Origin: JACZST01 sp964195155
GTDB taxonomy: Bacteria > Actinomycetota > Acidimicrobiia > Spongiisociales > UBA5794
DNA length: 59,290 nucleotides
NCBI GenBank assembly: GCA_964195155.1
Contig: CAXMOP010000099.1
Span: 1-59,290 of the forward strand
Direction of reading: 5' to 3'
Shown here: one piece after another, positions 7,794 through 15,785 of the stretch
How positions within the stretch are numbered: the stretch's first letter is position 1
Layout: every line of letters begins with the position of its first letter
Position numbers and translations under genes: made by a program
Notes under the pieces: model-generated
What the model was told of the DNA's origin: nothing
Seen by the model: the letters and a program-made list of their open reading frames with translations, nothing else
Databases searched by the model: none

Positions 7794-7929
7794 AGCCCCC
7801 TCTGCGTCGTCGCTACGCTCCCCCGCGTCTCCCCCGCTGCGCAGGGGAGACGAAGATTTTCGCCTCTCCCACGGATGTGGGGAGGCGCGAGCATCCGGCC
7901 GTAGGCCGGAGCGCAGCGGAGGGGGCTCT
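7794..7929. repeat. Modular palindromic intergenic repeat, copy A (REP/MITE-like)
   Basis: This 136-bp block begins GAGCCCCCTC and ends with its inverse GAGGGGGCTC. Inside are a 9-bp stem (7827-7835 with 7845-7853) and a second palindrome around 7865-7889 (GCCTCTCCCAC mirrored by GTGGGGAGGC). The reverse complement of its parts recurs in a different order at 43799-44038. It encodes no plausible protein and sits between convergent genes, as REP-like or nonautonomous mobile elements do. Confidence 0.6.
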
Positions 7930-7955
7930 TTCGGCTACACGCTGCGCTCGCTTTC

Positions 7956-7987
7956 AGTTGCCAGTCCGAATCGGGACTGGCAACTGG
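7956..7987. terminator. Bidirectional-type hairpin between ridA-like gene and livF
   Basis: A perfect 13-bp stem (CAGTTGCCAGTCC and its inverse) encloses the 6-base loop GAATCG. It lies 18 bases past the livF stop and beyond the RidA-like stop on the other strand, so it could end transcription from both sides. Confidence 0.5.
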
Positions 7988-8005
7988 CAACTCGTATCCC
8001 CCAGC

Positions 8006-8710
8006 TCAAAGGCCCAGATACGCTATTCGCAGGTCCTCGTTGTCGAGCAGTTCCGACGACGCCCCCTCCATCACGATCTTTCCCTCCTCGAGCACGTAGC
8101 CCCTGGCTGCCAAGTTCAGGGCTTCGATGGCGTTCTGCTCGACAAGCAGGATCGACATTCCTGCTTCATTGATCTGGCTGAGCACCCCGAAGATGGTCTC
8201 GACGATGATCGGAGCGAGCCCCAACGATGGCTCATCGAGGAGCAAGAGGCTCGGCTTGGCCATCATCGCCCTGCCGATCGCCAGCATCTGCTGTTCCCCG
8301 CCGCTGAAGCTGCCCGCCTGCTGGTCGCGCCGCTCTTCGAGGCGCGGAAAGATCCCATATACCCACCGCAGCGTTTCTTCGCTGGCTTCTCGCGCTCGGC
8401 TGTTGTACGCCCCAACCGCCAGGTTGTCGGCGACGCTCATTCGGGGAAAGATGCGCCGACCTTCTGGAACCACCGCGATGCCGTGCTCGGCCACTTGATG
8501 CGACGGGACGGTGGTGAGATCGCGGCCATCGAGTGCAACGGTCCCGCTCCACGGGGTAATCAGCCCGGAGATGGCGTTGACCAGCGTTGACTTACCGGCG
8601 CCGTTTGGGCCGAGAATGGTGACGATCTCACCATCATCGACGCGCAGGTCGACCTCCCACAGCGCTTGTGCGCTTCCGTAGCCGGCGACCAGACGCTCTA
8701 CTTCAAGCAT
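8006..8710 (-). CDS. livF: Branched-chain amino acid-type ABC transporter ATPase LivF
   Basis: A 234-residue ABC ATPase with Walker A GPNGAGKST (34-42), the signature FSGGEQQ, Walker B LLLLDEPSLGLAP, and the LivF-specific VPEGRRIFPRMSV and C-terminal LRIAYLGL. It hydrolyses ATP to drive uptake through LivHM together with LivG. It is last in the order livK-H-M-G-F. Its start at 8710 lies inside a tandem 17-18-bp repeat that has multiplied the livG-stop/livF-start region, so the natural start overlap is separated from livG by about 40 bases. The substrate may be an amino acid, amide or other small acid. Confidence 0.9.
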   Translation of the reverse strand: MLEVERLVAGYGSAQALWEVDLRVDDGEIVTILGPNGAGKSTLVNAISGLITPWSGTVALDGRDLTTVPSHQVAEHGIAVVPEGRRIFPRMSVADNLAVGAYNSRAREASEETLRWVYGIFPRLEERRDQQAGSFSGGEQQMLAIGRAMMAKPSLLLLDEPSLGLAPIIVETIFGVLSQINEAGMSILLVEQNAIEALNLAARGYVLEEGKIVMEGASSELLDNEDLRIAYLGL

Positions 8711-8764
8711 CGGGTCTGTTCAGGCATTGTTCAAGCATTGGGTCTGGTTCAAGCATTGGGTCTG
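8702..8764. repeat. Tandem 17-18-bp repeats across the livG/livF junction
   Basis: The unit TTCAAGCATTGGGTCTG occurs at 8730-8747 and 8748-8764, with a variant at 8702-8718 and a short piece at 8719-8729. Each unit carries, on the minus strand, an ATGCTTGA start-stop overlap. The livG stop lies in one unit and the livF start in another. Reading from the ATG at 8756 gives a 17-residue ORF ending over the livF start. Confidence 0.8.
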
Positions 8765-9480
8765 CTCCCCCCGAGATATGCCGCCACCACCGCAGGGTCC
8801 TCCATCACCTCGGTTGGATCGCCCGAAGCAATGACTCGACCCTGGTCGAGCACGACGATGCGATGCGACAGGCTGGTCACCACGCGCAGCAGATGCTCCA
8901 CGATGACCAGGGCGATTCCCCGCTCGTGGATGCGCTTGATCATCTCGATCGACTGGTCGATCTCGGTCGGGTTCAGCCCGGCGAGGACCTCGTCGAGCAG
9001 GAGGAGCGTTGGCTCGGTGGCCAGAGCTCTGGCCAGCTCGAGGAACTTCAACTGGTGGAGGGTGAGCTGGTCGACCGGGCTGTCGGCGACAGCTTCCAAC
9101 CCGGTGAAGGCGAGCCATTCAGACGCAGCATCGCGGGCGGCCTCGAGCGAGTGCCTCCGGTGCCCGAACATGTAGCTGACCGACACATTTTCGCGGACCG
9201 TCATCGTGTCGAAGGGTCGTGGGATCTGGAAGGTCCGAGCCACCCCGGCTGCGGCGATCTTCTCCGGGGGGAGCCTGAGCAGATCCCTGTCGCCGAATAC
9301 GGCTTGACCATCGTCCGCTGCATACAGACCGCTGAGCAGGTTGATCAGCGTCGACTTCCCCGAGCCATTTGGGCCAACCAGGCCGAGGATCTCATGCTCT
9401 TCGATCGAAGTGCTGACGCCATCGAGGGCGCGGATGCCTCCGAAGCGCTTACTGATCGAAGTACATGTGAGCAGGTTCAT
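8749..9480 (-). CDS. livG: Branched-chain amino acid-type ABC transporter ATPase LivG
   Basis: A 243-residue ABC ATPase with Walker A GPNGSGKST (36-44), Walker B LLLLDEVLAGL and the LivG-typical ARTFQIPRPFDTMTV and C-terminal PAVVAAYLGG. The signature region reads LTLHQLKFLELARAL: the usual LSxGQ is replaced by LTLHQ, a change seen in LivG-type subunits. The ATG at 9480 overlaps the livM stop as ATGA. It pairs with LivF on the cytoplasmic side of the LivHM pore. Confidence 0.9.
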   Translation of the reverse strand: MNLLTCTSISKRFGGIRALDGVSTSIEEHEILGLVGPNGSGKSTLINLLSGLYAADDGQAVFGDRDLLRLPPEKIAAAGVARTFQIPRPFDTMTVRENVSVSYMFGHRRHSLEAARDAASEWLAFTGLEAVADSPVDQLTLHQLKFLELARALATEPTLLLLDEVLAGLNPTEIDQSIEMIKRIHERGIALVIVEHLLRVVTSLSHRIVVLDQGRVIASGDPTEVMEDPAVVAAYLGGSRPNA

Positions 9481-10649
9481 GTGCCCGCCGTTTTGCTCGG
9501 CACCGGCTGCTCCGGTGGCCGGTCGCTGGGAGGCGCGGTGATCCGACTCCGGGTCAAACGTTCCCACAACGGCGTCGGGATCAACAACATGGCCATGGTG
9601 ATCAACAGTGCGTACGAGAAGTCCCAGATGAGCGAGCTCGTGAGGTCGAACACGGTCAACGCGGCCATGGCGCCGAAGAAGATCACCCCGGACGCGATCC
9701 ACCGTGCCCTGATGCGGAGATAGATGCCCTCGCGGACGCCCAGCACCATCACGATGAGCAAGGCTCCAATGATCACCTGATTCACGTCCGCCAGCCCGGC
9801 ACTGTTGAGCCGATCGGTGAGGGTGTAGATGATGGCGGCTCCCACCACCGGTCCCATCCAATGGCGCATGCCGCCCAGCACCGCCATCAGGATCACCAGC
9901 AGGGGAACCCTGATGTTGAACACGTCCTCCACGGTGACGAATCCGATCTGGAGTGCCCAGACACCGCCCATCAGTGCGCCGAAGAAGGCATTCGTGCCGA
10001 GCGCCGTCATCTTGTAGCGGAACGTTGGGACGCCCAGCCCGCGGGCCACTTCCTCGTCATCCCGGATGGAGAACAGTCCCCAGCCGAGGCGTGACTCGAA
10101 GATGAGATACGCGGTGAGCACGGTGAGCAGAGCAATGACGAGCGTCATCCGGTACATCGAGGTGCGGAAGTCGCCGAGGAATTCAGGGAGCGGGGTCCCG
10201 GTCATGAAGATTCCCCTGCCGCCGTCGATCAGCGATGTGAGGCGTGCCACCGAGGCCAGCACGAACGAAACGGCCAGCGTGGTCAAGGCAAAGATCTCAC
10301 CGCTCAGCCGGCGGAGCCGGAACACGACCAGGCCGAGGAGGAGGCCGGCGGCTCCGGCGACCAGGCCTGCCACCGGCAGAGCAACGAGAAACGGCCACCC
10401 GTGTTTGGTGGCGAGGATGCCCGTCGTATAGACGCCGATCCCGAACCAGGCGCCCTGACCGAAGGAGAAATAGCCCGAATAGCCGGTGAGGATGTTCCAG
10501 CTCGAGGACTGGCTGATCCAGAAGAACATGGTGAACAAGAAGGTGAGGTAGAAGCCCGGGGCATCCAACACTTCCACCACATTGGGTACCAGGCCAAGCA
10601 CGACGGCCACGATGGCAAAGCCCAGCAGCGTCTTGGTACGCGCGGTCAC
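9477..10649 (-). CDS. livM: Branched-chain amino acid-type ABC transporter permease LivM
   Basis: A 390-residue membrane protein with about ten hydrophobic segments and the LivM motifs SSSWNILTGYSGYFSFGQGA (about 57-76) and GGMRHWMGPVVGA. The GTG at 10649 overlaps the livH stop as GTGA and gives a normal length; a longer in-frame reading runs into livH and is rejected. The C-terminus carries two extra hydrophobic segments and a proline-rich cytoplasmic tail beyond the usual end, making it longer than the second LivM in the window (344 residues). Confidence 0.88.
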   Translation of the reverse strand: MTARTKTLLGFAIVAVVLGLVPNVVEVLDAPGFYLTFLFTMFFWISQSSSWNILTGYSGYFSFGQGAWFGIGVYTTGILATKHGWPFLVALPVAGLVAGAAGLLLGLVVFRLRRLSGEIFALTTLAVSFVLASVARLTSLIDGGRGIFMTGTPLPEFLGDFRTSMYRMTLVIALLTVLTAYLIFESRLGWGLFSIRDDEEVARGLGVPTFRYKMTALGTNAFFGALMGGVWALQIGFVTVEDVFNIRVPLLVILMAVLGGMRHWMGPVVGAAIIYTLTDRLNSAGLADVNQVIIGALLIVMVLGVREGIYLRIRARWIASGVIFFGAMAALTVFDLTSSLIWDFSYALLITMAMLLIPTPLWERLTRSRITAPPSDRPPEQPVPSKTAGT

Positions 10650-11521
10650 GCTGGGCTCCGCCTGAACAACCCGGAGGGACGGAACAGCAACGCTGCGATG
10701 AGGAGCAGGAAGGTGACCAGCGGGGCACTGAGCGGTCCCCACACGACGGAGGCGACGCCTGCCACCACTCCGACGATGATGCCGGCGCCCAGTGCACCGT
10801 ACGGGCTGCCGAGGCCACCCAGGATCACCACCGAGAACACGATGCCGAACCAGGCAAACGTCATCGTGGGCGACAGGACCTGGAACATGGCGATGAACAC
10901 CCCGGCCAGGCCGGAGTAGGCGGTGGCGAGCCCGGAGAGGATCACGGCCACCCGGCGCGGGTCGATCCCGAAGGCTCGGGCCATCTCGGCGTCCTGGACG
11001 ACGGCGCGAACGGCGCGGCCGAAGTGGGTGTGTGACAAAGCAAGCGACGTGCCGACGGCGATGACCACGGCTGCGATGAAGGCGGCGATGAGCGGGACCT
11101 GGAGCGCCACACCGCCGATGAAGATCGACGCAGAGGCGTAGGGGTTGTCTTCGGAGCTGATCCTGCGGAAGTCGGCGGTCCATACCGTGCGCACCAGGCT
11201 GGTGAAGATGATGAACAGGCCGAACGAGATGAGCAGCGATCGGAACTCGTCGACCTTGGCCCACTCGAAGAACACCTGGAGCAGTGCTCCGGCGACAAAG
11301 AACAAGGGAAACACGACCACGATCATCAGGAACGGATCGATTCCGAAGGTCGTGGTCAGCTGATAGGTGAGGTAGGCGCCGAGGAGGATGAAGGTGAAGT
11401 GGGCGAGATTGATGATCTTCAAGGCACCCCAGCTCAGCGAGATGCCCATGGCCATCGTGGCATAGAGACCCCCGATCAGCAGGCCTGACACCGCCGCCTG
11501 AGCGAGGAGGTCAACGTCCAC
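10646..11521 (-). CDS. livH: Branched-chain amino acid-type ABC transporter permease LivH
   Basis: A 291-residue permease with the LivH pattern: GLLIGGLYATMAMGISLSWG at the N-terminus (14-33), INLAHFTFILLGAY (37-50), ALSHTHFGRAVRAVVQDAEMA in the cytoplasmic coupling loop and GGLGSPYGALGAGIIVG near the C-terminus. About eight transmembrane segments are visible. It forms the translocation pore with LivM, whose start overlaps its stop. Its own start lies 57 bases after the livK stop, beyond a strong hairpin. Confidence 0.9.
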   Translation of the reverse strand: MDVDLLAQAAVSGLLIGGLYATMAMGISLSWGALKIINLAHFTFILLGAYLTYQLTTTFGIDPFLMIVVVFPLFFVAGALLQVFFEWAKVDEFRSLLISFGLFIIFTSLVRTVWTADFRRISSEDNPYASASIFIGGVALQVPLIAAFIAAVVIAVGTSLALSHTHFGRAVRAVVQDAEMARAFGIDPRRVAVILSGLATAYSGLAGVFIAMFQVLSPTMTFAWFGIVFSVVILGGLGSPYGALGAGIIVGVVAGVASVVWGPLSAPLVTFLLLIAALLFRPSGLFRRSPA

Positions 11522-11530
11522 GGTTCACCA

Positions 11531-11559
11531 GCTGGGAGGAGCCGGCGGCTCCTCCCAGC
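11531..11559 (-). terminator. Hairpin between livK and livH
   Basis: A near-perfect palindrome with 14-bp arms (GCTGGGAGGAGCCG and its inverse). It lies between livK and the permease genes on the minus strand and lacks a U-tract. Such hairpins after binding-protein genes often stabilise the upstream mRNA and lower expression of the membrane components. Confidence 0.5.
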
Positions 11560-11578
11560 ATCGCATGCTCAGATGTGC

Positions 11579-12892
11579 TTAGAGCTGTGGTTCGGCTCCG
11601 GGTGCCGCAAACTCCGAAGGAGAGACCACCACGAATTGGCCGTTCTGGATCTGCTTGATCTTTGTGAGATCGCCGTAGTAGTTCTGCTGTGCCGGATCGA
11701 AGTCGATCGTCCCGATGATCGTTTCTACTTCGTTGTTGATCAGCCAATCGCAGATCTCCTGTTGATCCAGGCTACCTGCACCCTCCACGCCCGCGATGAG
11801 CACCTGCCAGGCGGCCCAGGACACGCTGGCCTGCGCCTCGAATGCCGTATAGGGGATTCCGGCCGCGGCGGCCGCCGTCGAAAAGGCCTCGGAGATGGCC
11901 GCCGGCTCTGCAGCGTCGGTGAACGGCGAATGTGGCTCAAACGTCGTAACCGAGAACGCACCCTCGGAGTTCGGCGCACCGAGCAGCGGCCCAGGCGCCG
12001 GCCACTGGTAGAAGTGGCCGCGGGGCACGTAGCCGATGGCGTCAAGGGCGACCAGGAGGTTGGTGCCGTCGACACCAATCGCGCCGACATAGATGAAGTC
12101 GGGATCGGCGGCGGCAATCTCTGCAGCGATCGGGGCCCAATCCGACGTTCCGGTCGGGAAGTTGATCTCGGCCACGACGTCCCATCCGCGCTTTTCCGCC
12201 TCGCTGATCGCGCCGCCGGCATCACTGCCAGGAGGTCCATAACCGATGTACTGCGTTCCGGGGAATTCGTTCATGACGAAGGCGATGGTCTCGGGCGGGT
12301 TGCCGGATTCCTCGAGCGCGTCATAGACGAGGTTCGGGTTGGTGATATTTGTCTCGATCCCGGTCGGCCAGGTCGGGAAGTGGCAGACGTACGTGTAGAC
12401 GTAGGTGAGGCTCGCCGTGTGGTGCGGGTAGACGAAGCCTTCGCGCTCCGCCACCGCCATCGCCGCAGTGATGGTGCCGGTGCCATACGGCCCCATGATC
12501 AGATCGACACCGTCTTCGGAGATCACGCGTTCGTAGATGGCTGCTGCTTGATCGGGTACCGACTCATCGTCGAGGGGCTCCCACACCACCGGCCGGCCAA
12601 GCAAGCCGCCGGACTCATTGAGGGTCTCGACGAAGAGATCACCCGCAACTTTGTGGATGGCAGCCGTCGGCGCCAAAAAACCGGTCAGCGCCAGCGACCC
12701 ACCGACCACGATCGGCTCGCTGCTCGATTCGGATGTCGTTGTCGTGGCCGCTTCGGCTGCTGTCGTTGTCGTCGCTGCGGCTGCCGCGGCTGTCGTCGTT
12801 GTGTCGTCGCTGCTGCTGCATGCTGCGGCGACCAAAGCGAACACTGCGAGCAAAATCAAAAACCTGGGTACGATTCCGCGCTCTCGTCTCAT
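11579..12892 (-). CDS. livK: ABC transporter substrate-binding lipoprotein (LivK-like)
   Basis: A 437-residue type I periplasmic-binding-fold protein. Residues 8-24 are a signal peptide ending in LVAAAC, with Cys25 as lipidation site, followed by a Ser/Asp and Thr/Ala-rich linker to about residue 60 that tethers the domain to the membrane. The domain begins EPIVVGGSLALTG. ATG at 12892 is preferred over 12907 because GGAGG lies 7-8 bases before it and the upstream ATG overlaps that ribosome binding site. It captures substrate for LivHMGF. The 60-residue Thr/Ala linker is of a style common in acidimicrobial lipoproteins. Confidence 0.9.
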   Translation of the reverse strand: MRRERGIVPRFLILLAVFALVAAACSSSDDTTTTAAAAAATTTTAAEAATTTTSESSSEPIVVGGSLALTGFLAPTAAIHKVAGDLFVETLNESGGLLGRPVVWEPLDDESVPDQAAAIYERVISEDGVDLIMGPYGTGTITAAMAVAEREGFVYPHHTASLTYVYTYVCHFPTWPTGIETNITNPNLVYDALEESGNPPETIAFVMNEFPGTQYIGYGPPGSDAGGAISEAEKRGWDVVAEINFPTGTSDWAPIAAEIAAADPDFIYVGAIGVDGTNLLVALDAIGYVPRGHFYQWPAPGPLLGAPNSEGAFSVTTFEPHSPFTDAAEPAAISEAFSTAAAAAGIPYTAFEAQASVSWAAWQVLIAGVEGAGSLDQQEICDWLINNEVETIIGTIDFDPAQQNYYGDLTKIKQIQNGQFVVVSPSEFAAPGAEPQL

Positions 12893-13009
12893 CGCCCAAT
12901 CCTCCATTGATCCTCGTGTGGTGCCAGCCCAGCGACCATCCGTGGCCGCCCCGCCGGACGCCGCTCCTCCGCTCAGGGAACATGCGCCCCGTCTTCGGAG
13001 CGCGCCCCG

Positions 13010-13039
13010 ATAGTACAGGCTGACTTAACGGGGTGTCCA
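13010..13039 (-). promoter_or_regulatory. Candidate sigma-70-type promoter of the livKHMGF operon
   Basis: Reading the minus strand, TGGACA (13039-13034) is followed after 18 bases by TACTAT (13015-13010), close to the TTGACA/TATAAT consensus. It lies about 120 bases before livK and just beyond the stop of the XRE-cupin gene. Confidence 0.45.
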
Positions 13040-13047
13040 GTAGCGGA

Positions 13048-13680
13048 CTACGCGGGCGATGACGAGGGCGTCGGGCGGCCGGACTGCCAGCCGAGCACAT
13101 ACCAGATCGCTCGCACCTCCTCGGTCCCTGCGTTATAGAAGCGGTGGGGCACCGTGGAGTCGAAGGCGATCGAATCACCGGGCTCGAGCACATGCTCGTC
13201 GAATCCGATCATGACGTGGAATGTTCCTTCGAGCACGTACCCCCACTCCCGACCGGCGTGACGCTGCATGGCGTCCTCCGGCGAGCTTTCCGCGCCCGGC
13301 TGGTACACGAGATAGAGAAAGTCGATGCCCGGGACCGACTTCGTAGTGAGCCGCTCCCAGCGGACGCCGGAGTCGAGTTCGATGATCCGGCGCTCGCTTC
13401 CCCTTTGCAATGGTGCCATGTGTGGATGATCGCTGAGCAGGCTCGACCAGTCGCCTGTGGTCTTGCCGATCGGGGCGTCATCGAACAGCAGTTCATCGAC
13501 CGAAGCGTCGAGCTCTGAGGCAAGCTCATACAAGGTGCTCACCGAGGGATGAACCTTGCCGGTTTCGATCTGAGAGATCAAGCTCGCCGACACGCCAACA
13601 CGACGGGCCAACTCGCGCAAGCTGATGCCGTACGCCTCGCGTACGGCGCGGAGCCGTTCGCCGAGCACGTCGGCGCGCAT
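13048..13680 (-). CDS. XRE-family regulator with C-terminal cupin domain
   Basis: A 210-residue protein with an N-terminal helix-turn-helix (LGERLRAVREAYGISLRELA and GVSASLISQIETG, residues 6-42) and a C-terminal cupin (about 135-200, with HAGREWGYVLEG and EPGDSIAFDSTVPHRFYN). This HTH-cupin class (PuuR-like) senses a small metabolite through the cupin and controls nearby catabolic and transport genes. It lies directly upstream of the livK operon on the same strand and is divergent from a hydroxyacid dehydrogenase/bicupin pair, so both are candidate targets. ATG at 13680 is the start that places the HTH at the N-terminus. Confidence 0.85.
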   Translation of the reverse strand: MRADVLGERLRAVREAYGISLRELARRVGVSASLISQIETGKVHPSVSTLYELASELDASVDELLFDDAPIGKTTGDWSSLLSDHPHMAPLQRGSERRIIELDSGVRWERLTTKSVPGIDFLYLVYQPGAESSPEDAMQRHAGREWGYVLEGTFHVMIGFDEHVLEPGDSIAFDSTVPHRFYNAGTEEVRAIWYVLGWQSGRPTPSSSPA

Positions 13681-13851
13681 GCTGTCTCTGCCATCCTGGG
13701 CCAAGTCTGCCCGCACCTTCCATAGCGACGAGATATCGTGACCGCCAAAGCCACGACGATCGCAAAGTACCCACCGGCATCCGCGTTCGTCAAGCTCCAC
13801 TGAACGGGTAGGCTCGCCCTCCGCCTGTTGTCCACTCCCGAGGAGGACCGA

Positions 13852-14730
13852 ATGAGCGCCGACCAGACTGTTGCCGTGCTCGGCACCGGGCGCATGGGGG
13901 CCGCCATGGCGCGAACGGTGCGCCAGGCGGGCTTTGCCGTCGTGGTGTACAACCGCACCGCCGAACCAGCCCAAACACTGGCAGACGACATCGGAGCCAC
14001 CGCGGTCCCCACCGCCAGGGAGGCCGCCGCTGCCGCCGATGTCGTGATCAGCAGCCTTGCCGACGACGCCGCGGTCACCGAGGTCTATGCCGGTCCCGAC
14101 GGCGCTGCTGCCGGGCTGAAGGAAGGGGCCGTTGTCCTAGAGATGAGCACGATCGACCCCGGCACCCTCGCCGTGATCGCCCCGGGGATTGAGGCTGCCG
14201 GGGCAATGCTGGTCGACGCTCCGGTGTCCGGCAGCGTGCCGCTGGTCGAGCAGGGCGCCCTCACCGTGATGGCCGGCGGGTCGGTGGAGGGCGTCGAAAC
14301 CGCACGCCCGGTCCTGGATGCGCTGGCGGCCAGGGTGTACGAGATCGGGGATCAGGGAAGTGGAGCGACGATGAAGCTCGCGGTCAACGCCATCGTGCAT
14401 GCGGTGAACATTGCTGTGGCGGAGGCGCTCGTCCTTGCCGAAAGGGCCGGCGTCGACCGTGCCACCGCCTACGAGGTTTTTGCCAACAGCGCTGCCGGCT
14501 CCCCGTACATTCAGTACAAGCAGGGCGCCTTCCTGTCTCCCGACGAGGCCCCGGTGGCGTTTTCCCTCGACCTGGTGGCCAAGGACCTCGACCTCATCCT
14601 CGGCCTCGCCGACAGTGTTGGCGTGAAGATGGATCAGAGCGCTGCCAACCGATCGGTGGCGGGCAAGGCCATAGCCGAGGGGCTCGGTGACCGCGACATG
14701 AGCGCGGTGGCCGGCTACCTGCGGGGATAG
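13852..14730 (+). CDS. 3-hydroxyisobutyrate dehydrogenase-family NAD(P)-dependent reductase
   Basis: A 292-residue beta-hydroxyacid dehydrogenase. It has the Rossmann motif VAVLGTGRMGAAMA (7-20), the substrate loop DAPVSGSVP (122-130) and catalytic Lys175 with Asn179 (KLAVN). Members interconvert a beta-hydroxyacid and its semialdehyde (3-hydroxyisobutyrate, tartronate semialdehyde, gamma-hydroxybutyrate). GAGGAGGACC precedes the ATG. It is followed 3 bases later by a bicupin gene and is divergent from the XRE-cupin regulator, which may control it. The exact substrate cannot be read from the sequence. Confidence 0.87.
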   Translation: MSADQTVAVLGTGRMGAAMARTVRQAGFAVVVYNRTAEPAQTLADDIGATAVPTAREAAAAADVVISSLADDAAVTEVYAGPDGAAAGLKEGAVVLEMSTIDPGTLAVIAPGIEAAGAMLVDAPVSGSVPLVEQGALTVMAGGSVEGVETARPVLDALAARVYEIGDQGSGATMKLAVNAIVHAVNIAVAEALVLAERAGVDRATAYEVFANSAAGSPYIQYKQGAFLSPDEAPVAFSLDLVAKDLDLILGLADSVGVKMDQSAANRSVAGKAIAEGLGDRDMSAVAGYLRG

Positions 14731-14733
14731 GCG

Positions 14734-15618
14734 ATGTACTCCTCGGGGGTCATCCCATCCGCCAGCTTTGCCTTCGCCCCACCCGGAGGAAGCCGGGACG
14801 GCGACTCCGGTCTCGCCGACGGACTCGAGGTCGCGGTCATGGCCGGCGCCGACCAAGGGTCGGTTCATCTGGAGGTGGCGCTGTCGCGGCTTGCCCCCGG
14901 CGGGACGATCAGCGGCCACCACCACTTTTATGAGGAGTCGTTCTATCTGTTGTCCGGCGAAGTGCTCGTCGACATCGATGGCCACCGCTACCACCTGCAA
15001 GAAAACGACTACGGGGTGGCCCTTTCCGGAGTGCCTCATGCGTGGCACAACGTCGGGAACGAGCCCGCCGAGTGGTTCCGGATGCGCTCCCCGCAGCCTC
15101 GATCCACCGGCGAGCGAATGGGGACCTATCCCGCAGACGAAGTCGCCGTTCCGGACGACGGTGTATTGATCGGAGACCCCGACCCGAGGGTCCGCCACGT
15201 CGGTCACTTTGCCGAGCATCACCTGCCGGCGCCCGGTCCCCTGGCCATGCGCGGCTACCGCGGCCCGAACGTGAACAGCGTGGCGCTCTGGATGCTCGTC
15301 GACGACCTGATCGGGGCGCTGCACCACACCATGTTCATGGTGCAGTTCATCCCCGCGGCGTCGACCCACCCCGGCGGTGACCACTTTCATCCCTTCGAAG
15401 AGGCGTACTACTTCCTCACCGGATCCGCGATCGCCCACCTCGACGGCGGGGATCTGGAGGTCAATGCCGGGGATCTCGTCTTTGCTGGTACCAACGCCAA
15501 GCATGGCTACACGATGACCAGCGACACCCCGGTCCGTTGGATCGAGGTGCAGGCGCCTGGACCCACGCCGGCGGGTGCCTTCATCTTCCCTGGAGATTGG
15601 GAGCCGCTGGACGGCTGA
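14734..15618 (+). CDS. Two-domain cupin protein (bicupin)
   Basis: A 294-residue protein with two cupin folds. Cupin 1 spans about 50-120, with GHHHFYEESFYLLSGE carrying metal-binding His and Glu and PHAWHNVG. Cupin 2 spans about 205-280, with GGDHFHPFEEAYYFLTG and AKHGY. Both keep the His-His-Glu-His type metal site, so an Mn- or Fe-dependent enzyme is more likely than a pure sensor. Relatives include ureidoglycine aminohydrolase (AllE) and glyoxylate-forming enzymes, so a role in ureide or hydroxyacid metabolism with the preceding dehydrogenase is possible. Confidence 0.78.
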   Translation: MYSSGVIPSASFAFAPPGGSRDGDSGLADGLEVAVMAGADQGSVHLEVALSRLAPGGTISGHHHFYEESFYLLSGEVLVDIDGHRYHLQENDYGVALSGVPHAWHNVGNEPAEWFRMRSPQPRSTGERMGTYPADEVAVPDDGVLIGDPDPRVRHVGHFAEHHLPAPGPLAMRGYRGPNVNSVALWMLVDDLIGALHHTMFMVQFIPAASTHPGGDHFHPFEEAYYFLTGSAIAHLDGGDLEVNAGDLVFAGTNAKHGYTMTSDTPVRWIEVQAPGPTPAGAFIFPGDWEPLDG

Positions 15619-15620
15619 TC

Positions 15621-15785
15621 GTGACCTCCGAATGGCTGCTCACGAACGGTGTGGTCTGGACCGGCACCGAGGAGGTCCGTGCGATTGCGATACGCGGCGA
15701 TCGGATCATCGCCATCGGCTCCGAGGACGTCGAGGTCCTCAGACGATTTCGAACGCTGTTGGCTCGGCCGGCTCGGTACGGGTGA
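15621..15785 (+). pseudogene. Truncated N-terminus of a YtcJ-like amidohydrolase
   Basis: Starting with GTG two bases after the bicupin stop, the frame reads SEWLLTNGVVWTG then VRAIAIRGDRIIAIGS, the conserved beginning of metal-dependent amidohydrolases of the YtcJ/AmdH group (imidazolonepropionase-like beta domain). After about 38 residues similarity stops and the frame enters the convergent L,D-transpeptidase gene. No HxH metal site or TIM barrel follows. The remnant most likely marks a deletion junction near 15735 that joined the transpeptidase to the cupin operon. Confidence 0.65.

Noticed and set aside
10650..11264. N-terminal extension of livM into livH
   Set aside because: It is Arg/His-rich shadow sequence in a second frame of livH. 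The GTG at 10649 overlaps the livH stop and gives a normal LivM.
12745..12830. Thr/Ala codon-rich repeats in livK as a possible CRISPR or microsatellite artefact
   Set aside because: They encode the linker after the lipobox, and a similar linker is present in the second livK, so they are normal coding sequence. No CRISPR array is present in the window.
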